Shown piece after piece: positions 1-5,817 of a stretch of 8,121 bases of DNA. Position 1 is the stretch's first letter. Each line of letters starts with the position of its first letter. The notes beneath the pieces were generated by a model. It was not told the DNA's origin and made no database searches. It saw nothing but the letters and a program-made list of their open reading frames with translations. The position numbers were made by a program, and so were the translations under genes. This DNA comes from DATAVB01 sp040414495 (GTDB taxonomy: Bacteria > Actinomycetota > Actinomycetes > Mycobacteriales > QHCD01): the NCBI GenBank assembly GCA_040414495.1, contig JBEDUI010000005.1, positions 1 through 8,121 on the forward strand, in the 5' to 3' direction.

Positions 1-134
1 TTGCCGAGGCGATTGCGGACCGCGGACGGCTGGATGCCCGCATAATCGGCGAGGCCGTCCTCAAGCGCGAGCACGATCCGCAGGATCTGAAAAAAGTCTG
101 GCATTACACCGCCCGCTACGGCTGGCACTGGTAG
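1..134 (+). CDS. 3' end of an unidentified protein (partial)
   Basis: An open frame enters from the left edge and ends at TAG 132-134, giving the last 43 residues of a protein. The tail is charged and aromatic: it runs through DARIIGEAVLKREHDPQDLK and finishes ARYGWHW. I do not recognise the family. The composition (helical, many Arg/Lys/Asp, Trp/His/Tyr at the end) suits a soluble cytoplasmic protein. The start lies outside the window. It converges on the minus-strand methyltransferase ending at 267, and two small hairpins follow the stop codon. Calling it coding rests on the open frame, GC-rich third positions and natural-looking residue use, not on a family match. Confidence 0.6.
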   Translation, partial: AEAIADRGRLDARIIGEAVLKREHDPQDLKKVWHYTARYGWHW

Positions 135-135
135 A

Positions 136-167
136 GGCCAATCGTGGCCGCAGTGCGCCGCGGCACT
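136..167 (+). terminator. two short hairpins after the partial gene
   Basis: GGCCA (136-140) pairs with TGGCC (145-149) around a 4-nt loop. AGTGC (152-156) pairs with GCACT (163-167) around a 6-nt loop. They begin one base after the upstream stop codon and lie in the convergent gap between two genes. No T-run follows and each stem is only 5 bp, so this is at best a weak terminator. Confidence 0.25.
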
Positions 168-266
168 ATGTGAGGAGCTCTGCCCCATCATGACGGCCTG
201 ACGTGGCTCGTTCCTGCGGAAGAAGACTCAAAGCCGCTTCGAACGCGGGGGCTCGACCGGACAAAT

Positions 267-860
267 TCAGTGGCGGCTGATCAGCAGAAAACGCTCGTCG
301 GTAATGGGTTCGCCCCACAGCGCCGGGTCGGTGAGGGCACGGATCTGGGTCTCGCCGCAGTGCTTCTGAACGATTCGACCGCACTCGGCCGCAGTGAGCC
401 CAGCCCCAGTCGACCAGTTTCCTTCGATCATGATCAATTGACCATCTGGCTTCAGCAGCCGTACCCAGTGCGCAAAAGCACGAGACGGATCTGGCATCGC
501 CCACAGGACGTGTCGGCTCAGCACCACATCAAAGGTCCCGGCCTGGAGGGGCGGGTCGGCAGCATCGCCTTCGACGAACTCGGGCCGTGGCGTAACCGCG
601 GCCGCCTTCTGACGCGCGTGACGTAGCATTTCCCGCGAAAAGTCGAGCCCCTGGACGTGATGTCCGGCCTCGGCGAAAAGAATCGACAGCGAACCGGTCC
701 CACAGCCTAGATCGGCAATTTTCCGCACCGACCCGGCGACCAGCGGCAACAGCAATTGCTGCCATGCCCGCCGAGTGGCCTCATTGCGAAGACCATGATC
801 CGCGGGCTCATCGAACGTCGCCGCCTCACGGTCCCACAGCGTACGAAGGTCCTCAGCCAT
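267..860 (-). CDS. class I SAM-dependent methyltransferase (197 aa)
   Basis: Predicted cytosolic methyltransferase that transfers a methyl group from S-adenosylmethionine; the acceptor is unknown. The Rossmann core is clear. Motif I is IADLGCGTGSLS (about residues 48-59). The acidic residue that binds the SAM ribose is in GLDFS (D73). A motif-II-like stretch EFVEGDAADPPL (94-105) and a motif-IV region FDVVLSRHVLWAMPDP (110-125) follow, then the post-IV LLKPDGQLIMIEG (135-147). This matches the methyltransferase type 11/25 layout, with a short C-terminal extension (to residue 197) that probably closes over substrate. ATG at 858-860 is the only ATG in the open stretch upstream; the ribosome site (GGAAC, 13 nt upstream) is weak. 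It lies 91 bp downstream of the second methyltransferase on the same strand, so the two may be cotranscribed. Confidence 0.9.
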   Translation of the reverse strand: MAEDLRTLWDREAATFDEPADHGLRNEATRRAWQQLLLPLVAGSVRKIADLGCGTGSLSILFAEAGHHVQGLDFSREMLRHARQKAAAVTPRPEFVEGDAADPPLQAGTFDVVLSRHVLWAMPDPSRAFAHWVRLLKPDGQLIMIEGNWSTGAGLTAAECGRIVQKHCGETQIRALTDPALWGEPITDERFLLISRH

Positions 861-951
861 GCCCAGATAGTTCCAGACCGCGCCGACAGTGCCGATGATC
901 CGGCGTTTGCGATCTCGATACTGCTTAATATCTGGGCGAATTCGTAGTTTC

Positions 952-1776
952 TCAGGTTGGTTTGCTCAGTAGGTAAACCCTTTCGTCGAGTTTTCCCATT
1001 AACCGCCAGAGGTGCCAGTAGCAGTCGGCGACCATTACGTCATATTCCCAGCGGCCGAAACGTTCGATGTAGCGCTCGGGTTGGCGGAGCAGGCGGGCCA
1101 GGTGGAGCAGGCGGCTTGTGCCTTTGCCGGTGTTTTCCGCGTGGTGTTCGGCCCATTCGAGCCCGACGCTGTTCTGCCGGTCGATGTGCAGCCCGGCGGC
1201 CGTAATCGCCGCCTCAATACGAACAGGATCAGCGCTGGCGAGCGGGCCATCCAGGGCCGCGAACCGTTTGGTCTCAAGCTCGGTCAGGTCGGCGGCGAGG
1301 CCGCTTTGGTAAATGATGGCCCGGCCGTGCGGTCGCAATACGCGCGCGAATTCGCGGTATGCGGCGTCGAGATCCTCCACCATCCCCAATACGTCCCTGC
1401 ACCACACCAGGTCGACCGAGCCGTCGTCGAGCGGCAATTGTTCGACCCGTCCGGGGATCAGCTCGATCCGCGCCGAGATGCCTGGCGTGGCCGACTCCGC
1501 GGTCGCGACCGTTTCGGCGGCGATATCGAGATGAATAGGCGCTGGGTCGATGCCGATCACACGTACATCGAAACGGCGAGCCAGGCCGACCGTGTGCCGG
1601 CCCTTGCCACAGCCGGCGTCCAACACGAACGCGCCGGCGGGTAAGGAGAATTCGTCGACCAGGTCGTAGAGCATCTCGGACCCGCATGGCCCCAAGCTGT
1701 GATCGAGCTCGGCGAGGAACGTCTCTTCGATTTCCTCGTAGCGGGCTGACTTCTCTTCAAACGACAGTTCCGTCAT
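952..1776 (-). CDS. class I SAM-dependent methyltransferase (274 aa)
   Basis: A second SAM-dependent methyltransferase, unrelated in its C-terminal half to its neighbour. Motif I is VLDAGCGKGRHT (51-62), the SAM-ribose acidic residue is D77 in VIGIDPAP, motif IV is VDLVWCRDVL (121-130), and the post-IV segment is FARVLRPHGRAIIYQ (143-157). The last 100 residues are Trp/Arg-rich and helical (ERYIERFGRWEYDVMVADCY), a probable substrate-binding cap. The frame stays open to 1926, but I choose ATG 1774-1776. GGGAG lies 8 nt upstream of it, and the longer version would run through the divergent gene and its palindrome, with unnatural residues. The substrate is not predictable from the sequence. It is divergent from the ribbon-helix-helix gene at 1829, with 52 bp between the two starts. 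Confidence 0.9.
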   Translation of the reverse strand: MTELSFEEKSARYEEIEETFLAELDHSLGPCGSEMLYDLVDEFSLPAGAFVLDAGCGKGRHTVGLARRFDVRVIGIDPAPIHLDIAAETVATAESATPGISARIELIPGRVEQLPLDDGSVDLVWCRDVLGMVEDLDAAYREFARVLRPHGRAIIYQSGLAADLTELETKRFAALDGPLASADPVRIEAAITAAGLHIDRQNSVGLEWAEHHAENTGKGTSRLLHLARLLRQPERYIERFGRWEYDVMVADCYWHLWRLMGKLDERVYLLSKPT

Positions 1777-1784
1777 CGCGCCAT

Positions 1785-1789
1785 CTCCC
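1785..1789 (-). promoter_or_regulatory. ribosome binding site deciding the 1776 start
   Basis: On the minus strand GGGAG lies 8 nt upstream of the ATG at 1776. No comparable site supports the more distal in-frame starts, so it shortens the methyltransferase from 324 to 274 residues. Confidence 0.65.
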
Positions 1790-1806
1790 GTCCTCGAGTA
1801 CAAGGC

Positions 1807-1837
1807 GGTCCCAAGGTACCGTGGTCCCATGGGACCA
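1807..1837. promoter_or_regulatory. 16-bp palindrome over a start codon, with an extra half-site
   Basis: TGGTCCCATGGGACCA at 1822-1837 is a perfect 16-bp palindrome. Its centre is the ATG (1829-1831) of the downstream small protein. A further half-site GGTCCCA lies at 1807-1813, 16 bp upstream of the same half-site at 1823-1829, and the 6-bp palindrome GGTACC (1815-1820) lies between. The cluster occupies the 52-bp gap between the divergent methyltransferase and the ribbon-helix-helix-like gene. Repeated half-sites are usual for ribbon-helix-helix repressors, so I infer an operator for autoregulation that could also affect the methyltransferase. Confidence 0.55.
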
Positions 1838-2140
1838 AGCCAAGCGAATTCTGGACCGGCAAACCTGGCTGTCGAGCGGGTGCAACTCGGCGTACGGATG
1901 GAGAGGCGGCTGGTGAAGGTCCTCAAAGGCCTGGCCGAATTCGAGAACGTGACGCTCGGTCAGCTGCTGGAGAAGATCGTCTTGCACTCCTTCGAACCGG
2001 TGCCCGGCGAGGAGGGCGAATTGGCCGCGAGCCCGCACAGCAAACGCGCCTTGAGCGTTATCGCCGACCTCAAACGCATCTACGAGATGGACTTCGATGC
2101 GCACACCGCCAAGGGATTCAAAGACCGCGGCGACCAGTAG
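1829..2140 (+). CDS. ribbon-helix-helix-like small protein (103 aa)
   Basis: Small protein with the look of a MetJ/Arc-type ribbon-helix-helix DNA-binding unit. A short beta-strand with alternating residues, ERVQLGVRM (about 16-24), is followed by helix ERRLVKVLKGLAEFEN (25-40), a turn V-T-L-G, and a second helix QLLEKIVLHSF (45-55). An acidic linker and a helical tail (KRALSVIADLKRIYEMDFDA, 72-91) complete it. Small actinobacterial proteins with this arrangement exist, but the function is inferred. The ATG at 1829 has no convincing Shine-Dalgarno. TACCGT at 1817-1822 ends 6 nt before it, which fits a leaderless transcript starting at the ATG itself. Met24 is another possible start but would break the beta-strand. 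The start codon lies inside a perfect palindrome, which supports autorepression. Confidence 0.75.
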   Translation: MGPSQANSGPANLAVERVQLGVRMERRLVKVLKGLAEFENVTLGQLLEKIVLHSFEPVPGEEGELAASPHSKRALSVIADLKRIYEMDFDAHTAKGFKDRGDQ

Positions 2141-2242
2141 ACGCGCCGATCTGAACGCATCGGCTGCCGGATCCCGTAGCGCCGCGCCACGATCCATTCG
2201 AGGCTCAATATCAGGCCGACACCCCGGGGCCATAGATCTCGC

Positions 2243-2271
2243 TTGCAGCAGATCATACGAGATCGTATAGT
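2243..2271 (+). promoter_or_regulatory. promoter and inverted-repeat operator of the MarR operon
   Basis: The -35 TTGCAG (2243-2248) and -10 TATAGT (2266-2271) are separated by the ideal 17 bp. Inside the spacer and overlapping the -10 is an inverted repeat, ATACGA-GA-TCGTAT (2255-2268). Transcription would begin around 2278-2280, at or next to the GTG start, with no room for a ribosome site. A site placed here would let the bound regulator block RNA polymerase, as MarR proteins commonly do at their own promoters. Confidence 0.65.
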
Positions 2272-2279
2272 CCGAAATC

Positions 2280-2711
2280 GTGAAGTCCGAATCCGTGCCA
2301 CCTGAGTGGTCAGCTTTGCTCGCATTGCAGCGGGCCACCCACGCCACCTTGCAGGTGCTCGCCGCCGAACTCGTCGACCTCGACCTGACCGCATCCGAGA
2401 TCAATGCTCTAGCGAACCTGGCTGACGGCCAAGGCCGGACCGTGTCTGAACTCGGCGCAGCCGTGGGCACCCGCCCCACCACATTGACCAGCGTGCTGGA
2501 CCGCCTGGAACGACGCGGCCACATCACCCGGGGCACCCGCCCCAGAGACCGCCGAGCGGTGCTCATTGAGCTCACCGCGTCCGGACACGCGGCTGCAGCC
2601 ACGATCCGGAAGGCCATCGCCGACTTGGAACACCGCGCACTCGAGGGCCTACCAGACGACGCGATCGCCTACCTGCGCACTGCCCTGCAAGCCCTGACGG
2701 AGGTTCGCTGA
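2280..2711 (+). CDS. MarR-family transcriptional regulator (143 aa)
   Basis: Predicted dimeric winged-helix DNA-binding protein of MarR type, with a typical length. The N-terminal helix (about 10-35) and the last helices (104-140) form the dimer interface. The winged helix spans about 37-101: LTASEINALANLAD, then the recognition helix in TRPTTLTSVLDRLERRGHIT (64-83), then the wing with the family signature DRR (90-92) in RPRDRRAVLIELTASG. The GTG start at 2280 is chosen because a good promoter puts the transcript start there and no Shine-Dalgarno is present, implying leaderless translation. The stop TGA overlaps the next ATG by one base, and GGAGG within its last codons serves the next gene, so the two are translationally coupled. 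The ligand is unknown. The partner gene is the likely target, along with the regulator itself. Confidence 0.93.
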   Translation: MKSESVPPEWSALLALQRATHATLQVLAAELVDLDLTASEINALANLADGQGRTVSELGAAVGTRPTTLTSVLDRLERRGHITRGTRPRDRRAVLIELTASGHAAAATIRKAIADLEHRALEGLPDDAIAYLRTALQALTEVR

Positions 2712-3163
2712 TGACCGTGCATCCATCCGCTGAAAACTTCGACACGTTGCTCGCCGAGGTGATGGCAAACGCCCAGCGGTTCGGCCACCGGGAACATGTC
2801 CATCTGACCTGGCTGGCCGTGCGACGAATTGGCGTGCCCGCGGCGGTCGGCCTGGTCAGCGAGGGCATCCAGCACACCGCCCGCTATGAGCGGGTGCCTC
2901 AGAAGTACCACGCGACCATGAGCCGAGCCTGGGTTGAACTGGTTGGTCACCACGCAGCCGAAGACGGCGAAGGCACCTTCACCGCGTTCGCCGACCACCA
3001 TCCCGCCCTGCTGGACAAGCGCCTTCTGACCCGCTTCTACCGTCCGGCGACGCTGGCCTCCCCGCAGGCCAAGACCGGCTGGGTCGAACCCGACCACGCT
3101 CCATTCCCGTGGCAGGACAAGGCGCGGCGGCAACCCCGAGACGAAGCGGCGCGGCGACCGTAA
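2711..3163 (+). CDS. conserved hypothetical, MarR-operon partner (150 aa)
   Basis: Soluble, mainly helical protein whose function I cannot name. It has the pattern FGHREHVHLTWLAVRR (24-39), with H26, H29 and H31 clustered, a second conserved-looking block KYHATMSRAWVELV (65-78), and a C-terminal block LTRFYRPATLASPQAKTGWV (106-125) ending EPDHAPFP. This three-block architecture recurs in uncharacterised bacterial proteins. The clustered histidines could bind a metal or a small molecule. The ATG (2711-2713) overlaps the MarR stop in an ATGA-type junction, with GGAGG 7 nt upstream, so expression is tied to the MarR repressor. The last 15 residues are Arg-rich and look like an unstructured tail. 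A role in response to the MarR ligand is inference from the operon only. Confidence 0.85.
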   Translation: MTVHPSAENFDTLLAEVMANAQRFGHREHVHLTWLAVRRIGVPAAVGLVSEGIQHTARYERVPQKYHATMSRAWVELVGHHAAEDGEGTFTAFADHHPALLDKRLLTRFYRPATLASPQAKTGWVEPDHAPFPWQDKARRQPRDEAARRP

Positions 3164-3230
3164 CGGGCACGGCTTCACCAAGTGGCGCAGACCCGCGCTG
3201 GGCTTTTGTGCAAGCCATCGCGGCCGTCAG

Positions 3231-3506
3231 CTAGCGCCTCGTACGACCTGGCAGGTCGAAGCGTCCGTCGGGACCAATCCGATCAAGCAGGGCGCGCCCG
3301 CGATCGGTCAGTTCCAACCGGCCGGCAAGAGTGTCGACCAGCAAGCGTTCGGCAAGCAGATCATCAACGGTGTCGGTGACATCGGCACCGTCCACCAGGG
3401 TCAGTCGCACCCACCCTGATTCGCCAGATCGGCTGCCCATCTTCCGATTCGGAACGGTGTCACGGATCGCCCGCAGCACCGCCGCGGCATCAGGTCGCTC
3501 GATCAT
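3231..3506 (-). CDS. small winged-helix-like protein under an SOS box (91 aa)
   Basis: The 91-residue product starts MIERPDAAAVLRAIRDTV. Its middle and C terminus look like half of a winged helix: a helix-turn-helix-like DVTDTVDDLLAERLLVDT (42-59) followed by a beta-hairpin and helix RLELTDRGRALLDRIG (63-78). The LTDRGRALL pattern is common after the wing in PadR/MarR-like proteins. The tail is basic (FDLPGRTRR). The frame is open further upstream to 3692, but I choose ATG 3504-3506. A promoter with a perfect LexA-type box lies immediately before it, its -10 ending 6 nt before the ATG, and the upstream residues do not look coding. There is no Shine-Dalgarno, so the message is probably leaderless. 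It may be a DNA-damage-induced regulator or DNA-binding accessory protein; the fold assignment is tentative. Confidence 0.7.
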   Translation of the reverse strand: MIERPDAAAVLRAIRDTVPNRKMGSRSGESGWVRLTLVDGADVTDTVDDLLAERLLVDTLAGRLELTDRGRALLDRIGPDGRFDLPGRTRR

Positions 3507-3512
3507 GTCGCC

Positions 3513-3540
3513 ACGATATCGAACATTCGTTCGATAACAA
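3513..3540 (-). promoter_or_regulatory. promoter with a perfect LexA/SOS box in the spacer
   Basis: Read on the minus strand, TTGTTA (3540-3535) is the -35 and TATCGT (3518-3513) the -10. The 16-bp spacer between them (3519-3534) is TCGAACATTCGTTCGA, which matches the actinobacterial LexA consensus TCGAAC-N4-GTTCGA at every fixed base. The inverted repeat extends to 8-bp arms (3517-3536). The -10 ends 6 nt before the ATG of the 91-residue gene. Confidence 0.8.
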
Positions 3541-3758
3541 CGGACCGGACGGACCAAGCACAATGGACAGAACGCAGCAGCTACTAACAAGCCCCGATCG
3601 AGGTGCCAAGCATGTTGGCTGGCGGATGGAAGTCGGACCCAATATCCCGGCGAACCGCCAGCGAGGTCTAAACGACGCGAAAACGGATACATTCGGGCGT
3701 CGCGATCATGGCTGGTAATCGCGCGAAAACGGACTGGGCGGCCGGATAGGCTGCGCGC
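3541..3758. other. intergenic stretch with direct and inverted repeats
   Basis: No gene is supported here. CGCGAAAACGGA occurs twice as a direct repeat (3676-3687 and 3722-3733; 46 bp apart). GCTGGCGG (3618-3625) is inverted as CCGCCAGC (3655-3662), and GCCAA/TTGGC (3605-3619) makes a small hairpin. The direct repeat lies just upstream of the phosphotransferase promoter region and could be a regulator-binding pair. TAGGCT at 3747-3752 is a possible -10 ending 6 nt before the GTG at 3759. Confidence 0.35.
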
Positions 3759-4688
3759 GTGACCTCGGAGTTGGCCGCATTGTTAATCCCTCCGCAGGAG
3801 GAGCGTCTGCGGTACAGCTTCAGGTTGGACGATGCTCAATTGCATCTCATCACGTCTGGTTGGCAAAAGCTGATCATCCAGGCGCCAGATCGCGTGTTCG
3901 CGTTTCCCCGTACGGCCCACCAGGTGGCTATGGTCGAGCGCGAAGCCGACGTCTTGTCGACTGTCACGCCAGGTAGTGGTCCCCAACTTCTTGGCCTTCA
4001 TCGCGACCCGGCGATCTCGCCTTTCCCGTTCTTGGAGCTGACGCTGATTGCCGGCACATGCTGGCGCGACGTCGAACTACGGTTGGACACCGAGGACGCC
4101 GCGCGTTGCCTCGAAGAACTCGCCAAGCGAATTGCCGGCATACACAGACTGCCTGTTCCGCCACGGCTTGCGTCCCGGCCTGAATACCTCGACCACGCAC
4201 GCATCACTGGCGCGTGGACCCGCCCCTCGGAAATCTCTGCGACAACTTCCCGTGTGGCCGGCAGGTTGTCTGAGTACGGGACAAAACCACAGCCAGAACG
4301 CTGGGCCGCAGCGTTGGCACCGATCGCAGCAATGAGGCGCACGGCCGTTCACGGCGAGATTTCCCGCGGGCAATTTCTTGTCGACGACCGCCAACACATC
4401 ACCGGCATCATCGATTGGGACGGACTGCACACCGGTCATCCGCTGCTAGACCTCGACTTCGGCGTCGACCTCTACCGCATCTACCAACCAGAAGCAGACC
4501 GAAATCAGCTACGACAGCGAATCTGGACGGCGTACTCGACCGAATACGGTGACCAACTACCGGAGTGGCCATCCGTGCGACTGTTCTGGTGCCTCCTCGA
4601 CGTGACCACGGTGCTGCGCGAAGGTAACGACGCCCGCCTACCCCAGGCCATCGCCGACCTCGACGCCGCAACGTACGAACTCAACTAG
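3759..4688 (+). CDS. aminoglycoside-phosphotransferase-like protein with altered catalytic loop (309 aa)
   Basis: Protein of the APH/choline-kinase fold, which in other members phosphorylates aminoglycosides, macrolides or other small alcohols with ATP or GTP. The N lobe shows strand DRVFAFPRTAHQVAMVEREA (44-63) with the usual RE..VL helix and PFPFLELTLIAGT (88-100). The C lobe holds VHGEISRGQFLVDD (197-210), then the metal-binding segment GIIDWDGLHTGHPLLDLDF (216-234; D219). Family members normally carry HGDxxxxN; here the catalytic Asp is Glu200 and the Asn is Gln205, so activity may be changed or lost. Length is normal for the family. The GTG start at 3759 has only a weak ribosome site but sits 6 nt after a TAGGCT -10-like box, suggesting leaderless initiation. 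It stands alone on its strand; the substrate is unknown. Confidence 0.85.
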   Translation: MTSELAALLIPPQEERLRYSFRLDDAQLHLITSGWQKLIIQAPDRVFAFPRTAHQVAMVEREADVLSTVTPGSGPQLLGLHRDPAISPFPFLELTLIAGTCWRDVELRLDTEDAARCLEELAKRIAGIHRLPVPPRLASRPEYLDHARITGAWTRPSEISATTSRVAGRLSEYGTKPQPERWAAALAPIAAMRRTAVHGEISRGQFLVDDRQHITGIIDWDGLHTGHPLLDLDFGVDLYRIYQPEADRNQLRQRIWTAYSTEYGDQLPEWPSVRLFWCLLDVTTVLREGNDARLPQAIADLDAATYELN

Positions 4689-4815
4689 GCGGACCGCAGG
4701 CCGGTAGTTGTGCAGCCATCCGCAACTCGCTGCGGCGTACGCGCTGCTTGTCGAAAAAGTCGACTGCACGACCAACGCCGGATCGCTCCCTGGATGCCGT
4801 TGCCGGTGGGCAAAT

Positions 4816-4834
4816 GAGACGGAAACCTCAGACG
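4816..4834 (+). repeat. GAGAC tandem motif, copy 1
   Basis: GAGACGGAAACCTCAGACG, 19 bp. It is a near-copy of the motifs at 6270 and 7535 with one extra base. It lies 50 bp to the left of the degenerate tRNA-Phe end, on the side that corresponds to sequence downstream of the tRNA 3' end. Confidence 0.5.
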
Positions 4835-4883
4835 ATGGGAGGCCGCCGACTGCTCGGTGATCTCTGCCTGCGCTGGTCGGACG

Positions 4884-4914
4884 TGGTGGGCAGGGGCGAG
4901 GTCGAACAGCCGAC
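4884..4914 (-). repeat. degenerate tRNA-Phe 3' end (putative old att site)
   Basis: These 31 bases match the tRNA-Phe 3' fragment at 6139-6169 with two differences (A at 4899 for G, A at 4908 for C). They are in the same orientation. The match covers the encoded CCA, discriminator A, acceptor strand, T-arm and the start of the variable loop, then stops. Both differences fall in the T-stem and break its pairing, so it is not part of a working tRNA. It is best read as an older attachment-site copy that has decayed. Confidence 0.7.
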
Positions 4915-4971
4915 GGGCCCGCCGCTGTTGTTCGGCCAGAACTGCGTGCTCGTCAGCGTCCGCGACGAATA

Positions 4972-5014
4972 ACGGCTAAACCGGACCGCGCCGCAGCCCG
5001 ATCCGGTCAGCCGT
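4972..5014 (-). terminator. stem-loop terminator of the 5026-5817 gene
   Basis: ACGGCT (4972-4977) pairs with AGCCGT (5009-5014), and inside it ACCGGA (4980-4985) pairs with TCCGGT (5002-5007). This gives 12 bp interrupted by a 2-nt/1-nt internal loop, with a 16-nt GC-rich apical loop. It starts 11 nt after the stop codon of the minus-strand phosphotransferase. On that strand it is followed by TTATTCG rather than a pure T-run, which is common for actinobacterial terminators. Confidence 0.55.
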
Positions 5015-5025
5015 GGCGCCGGTCA

Positions 5026-5817
5026 TCAGCTCGTAACGGCCCGATCCCAGTCCGCCGCGTTCGCGTCGAGGTACGGCAGATCACCCGCCTCCGCACGTGG
5101 ATCGCTCGGCGGCAGCGCTGCGATCTTGCCGGCCCGTGCGAGCCGACCCATCGCCTCGATGGTCCCTACCTGCCGCTCGCGAATCAGTGGTACGAGTTCG
5201 GCCCGGGAGGTGTGGTCGAGGCCGTATGTGTCGACGAAAAGCGCGAGCCGCCGACTCCGGTCCAGCGACGGCCATCCGACAAGCTCCGCATAGGCGGGAC
5301 GGTGCAGGGGCACCAGCCGCCATGCCGCATATGCCAAATCCCACACCCGCCGGCCTGGCGCCGCGCCATCCCAATCGATGATCGCCGCAACCTCGCGACC
5401 GCGGTAGATCAGATTGAACGGGGCCAGGTCGTTGTGGCAGATCACCTCGGCGGCGCCGCTGGGGTCGGCGCCGTCTGTATTCCACCCGGTGCCGACGAAT
5501 CCGGTCGACAGATCGTGGACCTCTCGGACCGCCCGTGCGGCGCTGACCAGCGCCTCGTCGGAGGCGAGGTCCGCGGTGATGGGCGGATGTCCGGCGCGCC
5601 CGTCAATGAATCCGAACAGCTCATTTCCGTCGTCGTCAAATCCGCGCGGTACCGGAATTCGATGAAATCCGCGTTGACTCAGGTAATTCAGGAATTGATG
5701 AATCGTCGGTGCGGCTGCCGTGGGCGTTCGGCGCACAACATCGCCGACCCGGGCAACATCCGCGCTGACGCCACCGCGCAACGGGCGCGCGGCCGTCGAA
5801 GAATTGTCGCTACACAT
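5026..5817 (-). CDS. aminoglycoside-phosphotransferase-family protein, intact motifs (263 aa)
   Basis: APH/choline-kinase-fold phosphotransferase of the short actinobacterial type. From the chosen start, the N lobe has GDVVRRTPTAAAPTIHQFLN (25-44), followed by FHRIPVPRGFDDDGNELFGF (51-70). The catalytic loop ICHNDLAPFNLIY (126-138) has the expected D130 and N135, and the metal-binding segment AIIDWDGAAPG (145-155) has D148. Next comes DLAYAAWRLVPL (160-171). A frame continues to ATG 5862, but ATG 5815-5817 is preferred because GGAG lies 6 nt upstream. The longer form adds only 15 residues. A stem-loop terminator follows the stop. The gene lies alone between two tRNA-Phe 3'-end copies and is the only cargo of that segment. 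Such proteins may inactivate an aminoglycoside or act on another hydroxylated compound; the substrate is unproven. Confidence 0.88.
   Translation of the reverse strand: MCSDNSSTAARPLRGGVSADVARVGDVVRRTPTAAAPTIHQFLNYLSQRGFHRIPVPRGFDDDGNELFGFIDGRAGHPPITADLASDEALVSAARAVREVHDLSTGFVGTGWNTDGADPSGAAEVICHNDLAPFNLIYRGREVAAIIDWDGAAPGRRVWDLAYAAWRLVPLHRPAYAELVGWPSLDRSRRLALFVDTYGLDHTSRAELVPLIRERQVGTIEAMGRLARAGKIAALPPSDPRAEAGDLPYLDANAADWDRAVTS

Larger units (their letters stand above)
4689..5025. other. gene-free stretch with degenerate tRNA end, GAGAC motif and terminator
   Basis: An open frame at 4748-4972 (+) exists, but it runs straight through the tRNA-like copy and a terminator arm and has no ribosome site, so I do not call it. 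What is visible in order is a GAGAC motif at 4816-4834, a decayed tRNA-Phe 3' end at 4884-4914, and a strong stem-loop at 4972-5014 belonging to the minus-strand phosphotransferase. Confidence 0.6.

Noticed and set aside
1012..1644. A 210-residue + strand open frame
   Set aside because: It is the mirror of the methyltransferase at 952-1776, whose SAM motifs are unmistakable.
1757..2617. A 286-residue minus-strand open frame
   Set aside because: It lies opposite the ribbon-helix-helix gene, the MarR promoter and half of the MarR gene, all better supported; residues are Arg/Ser-rich without motifs.
4748..4972. A 74-residue + strand open frame
   Set aside because: It crosses the degenerate tRNA end, has no ribosome site and no recognisable domain.
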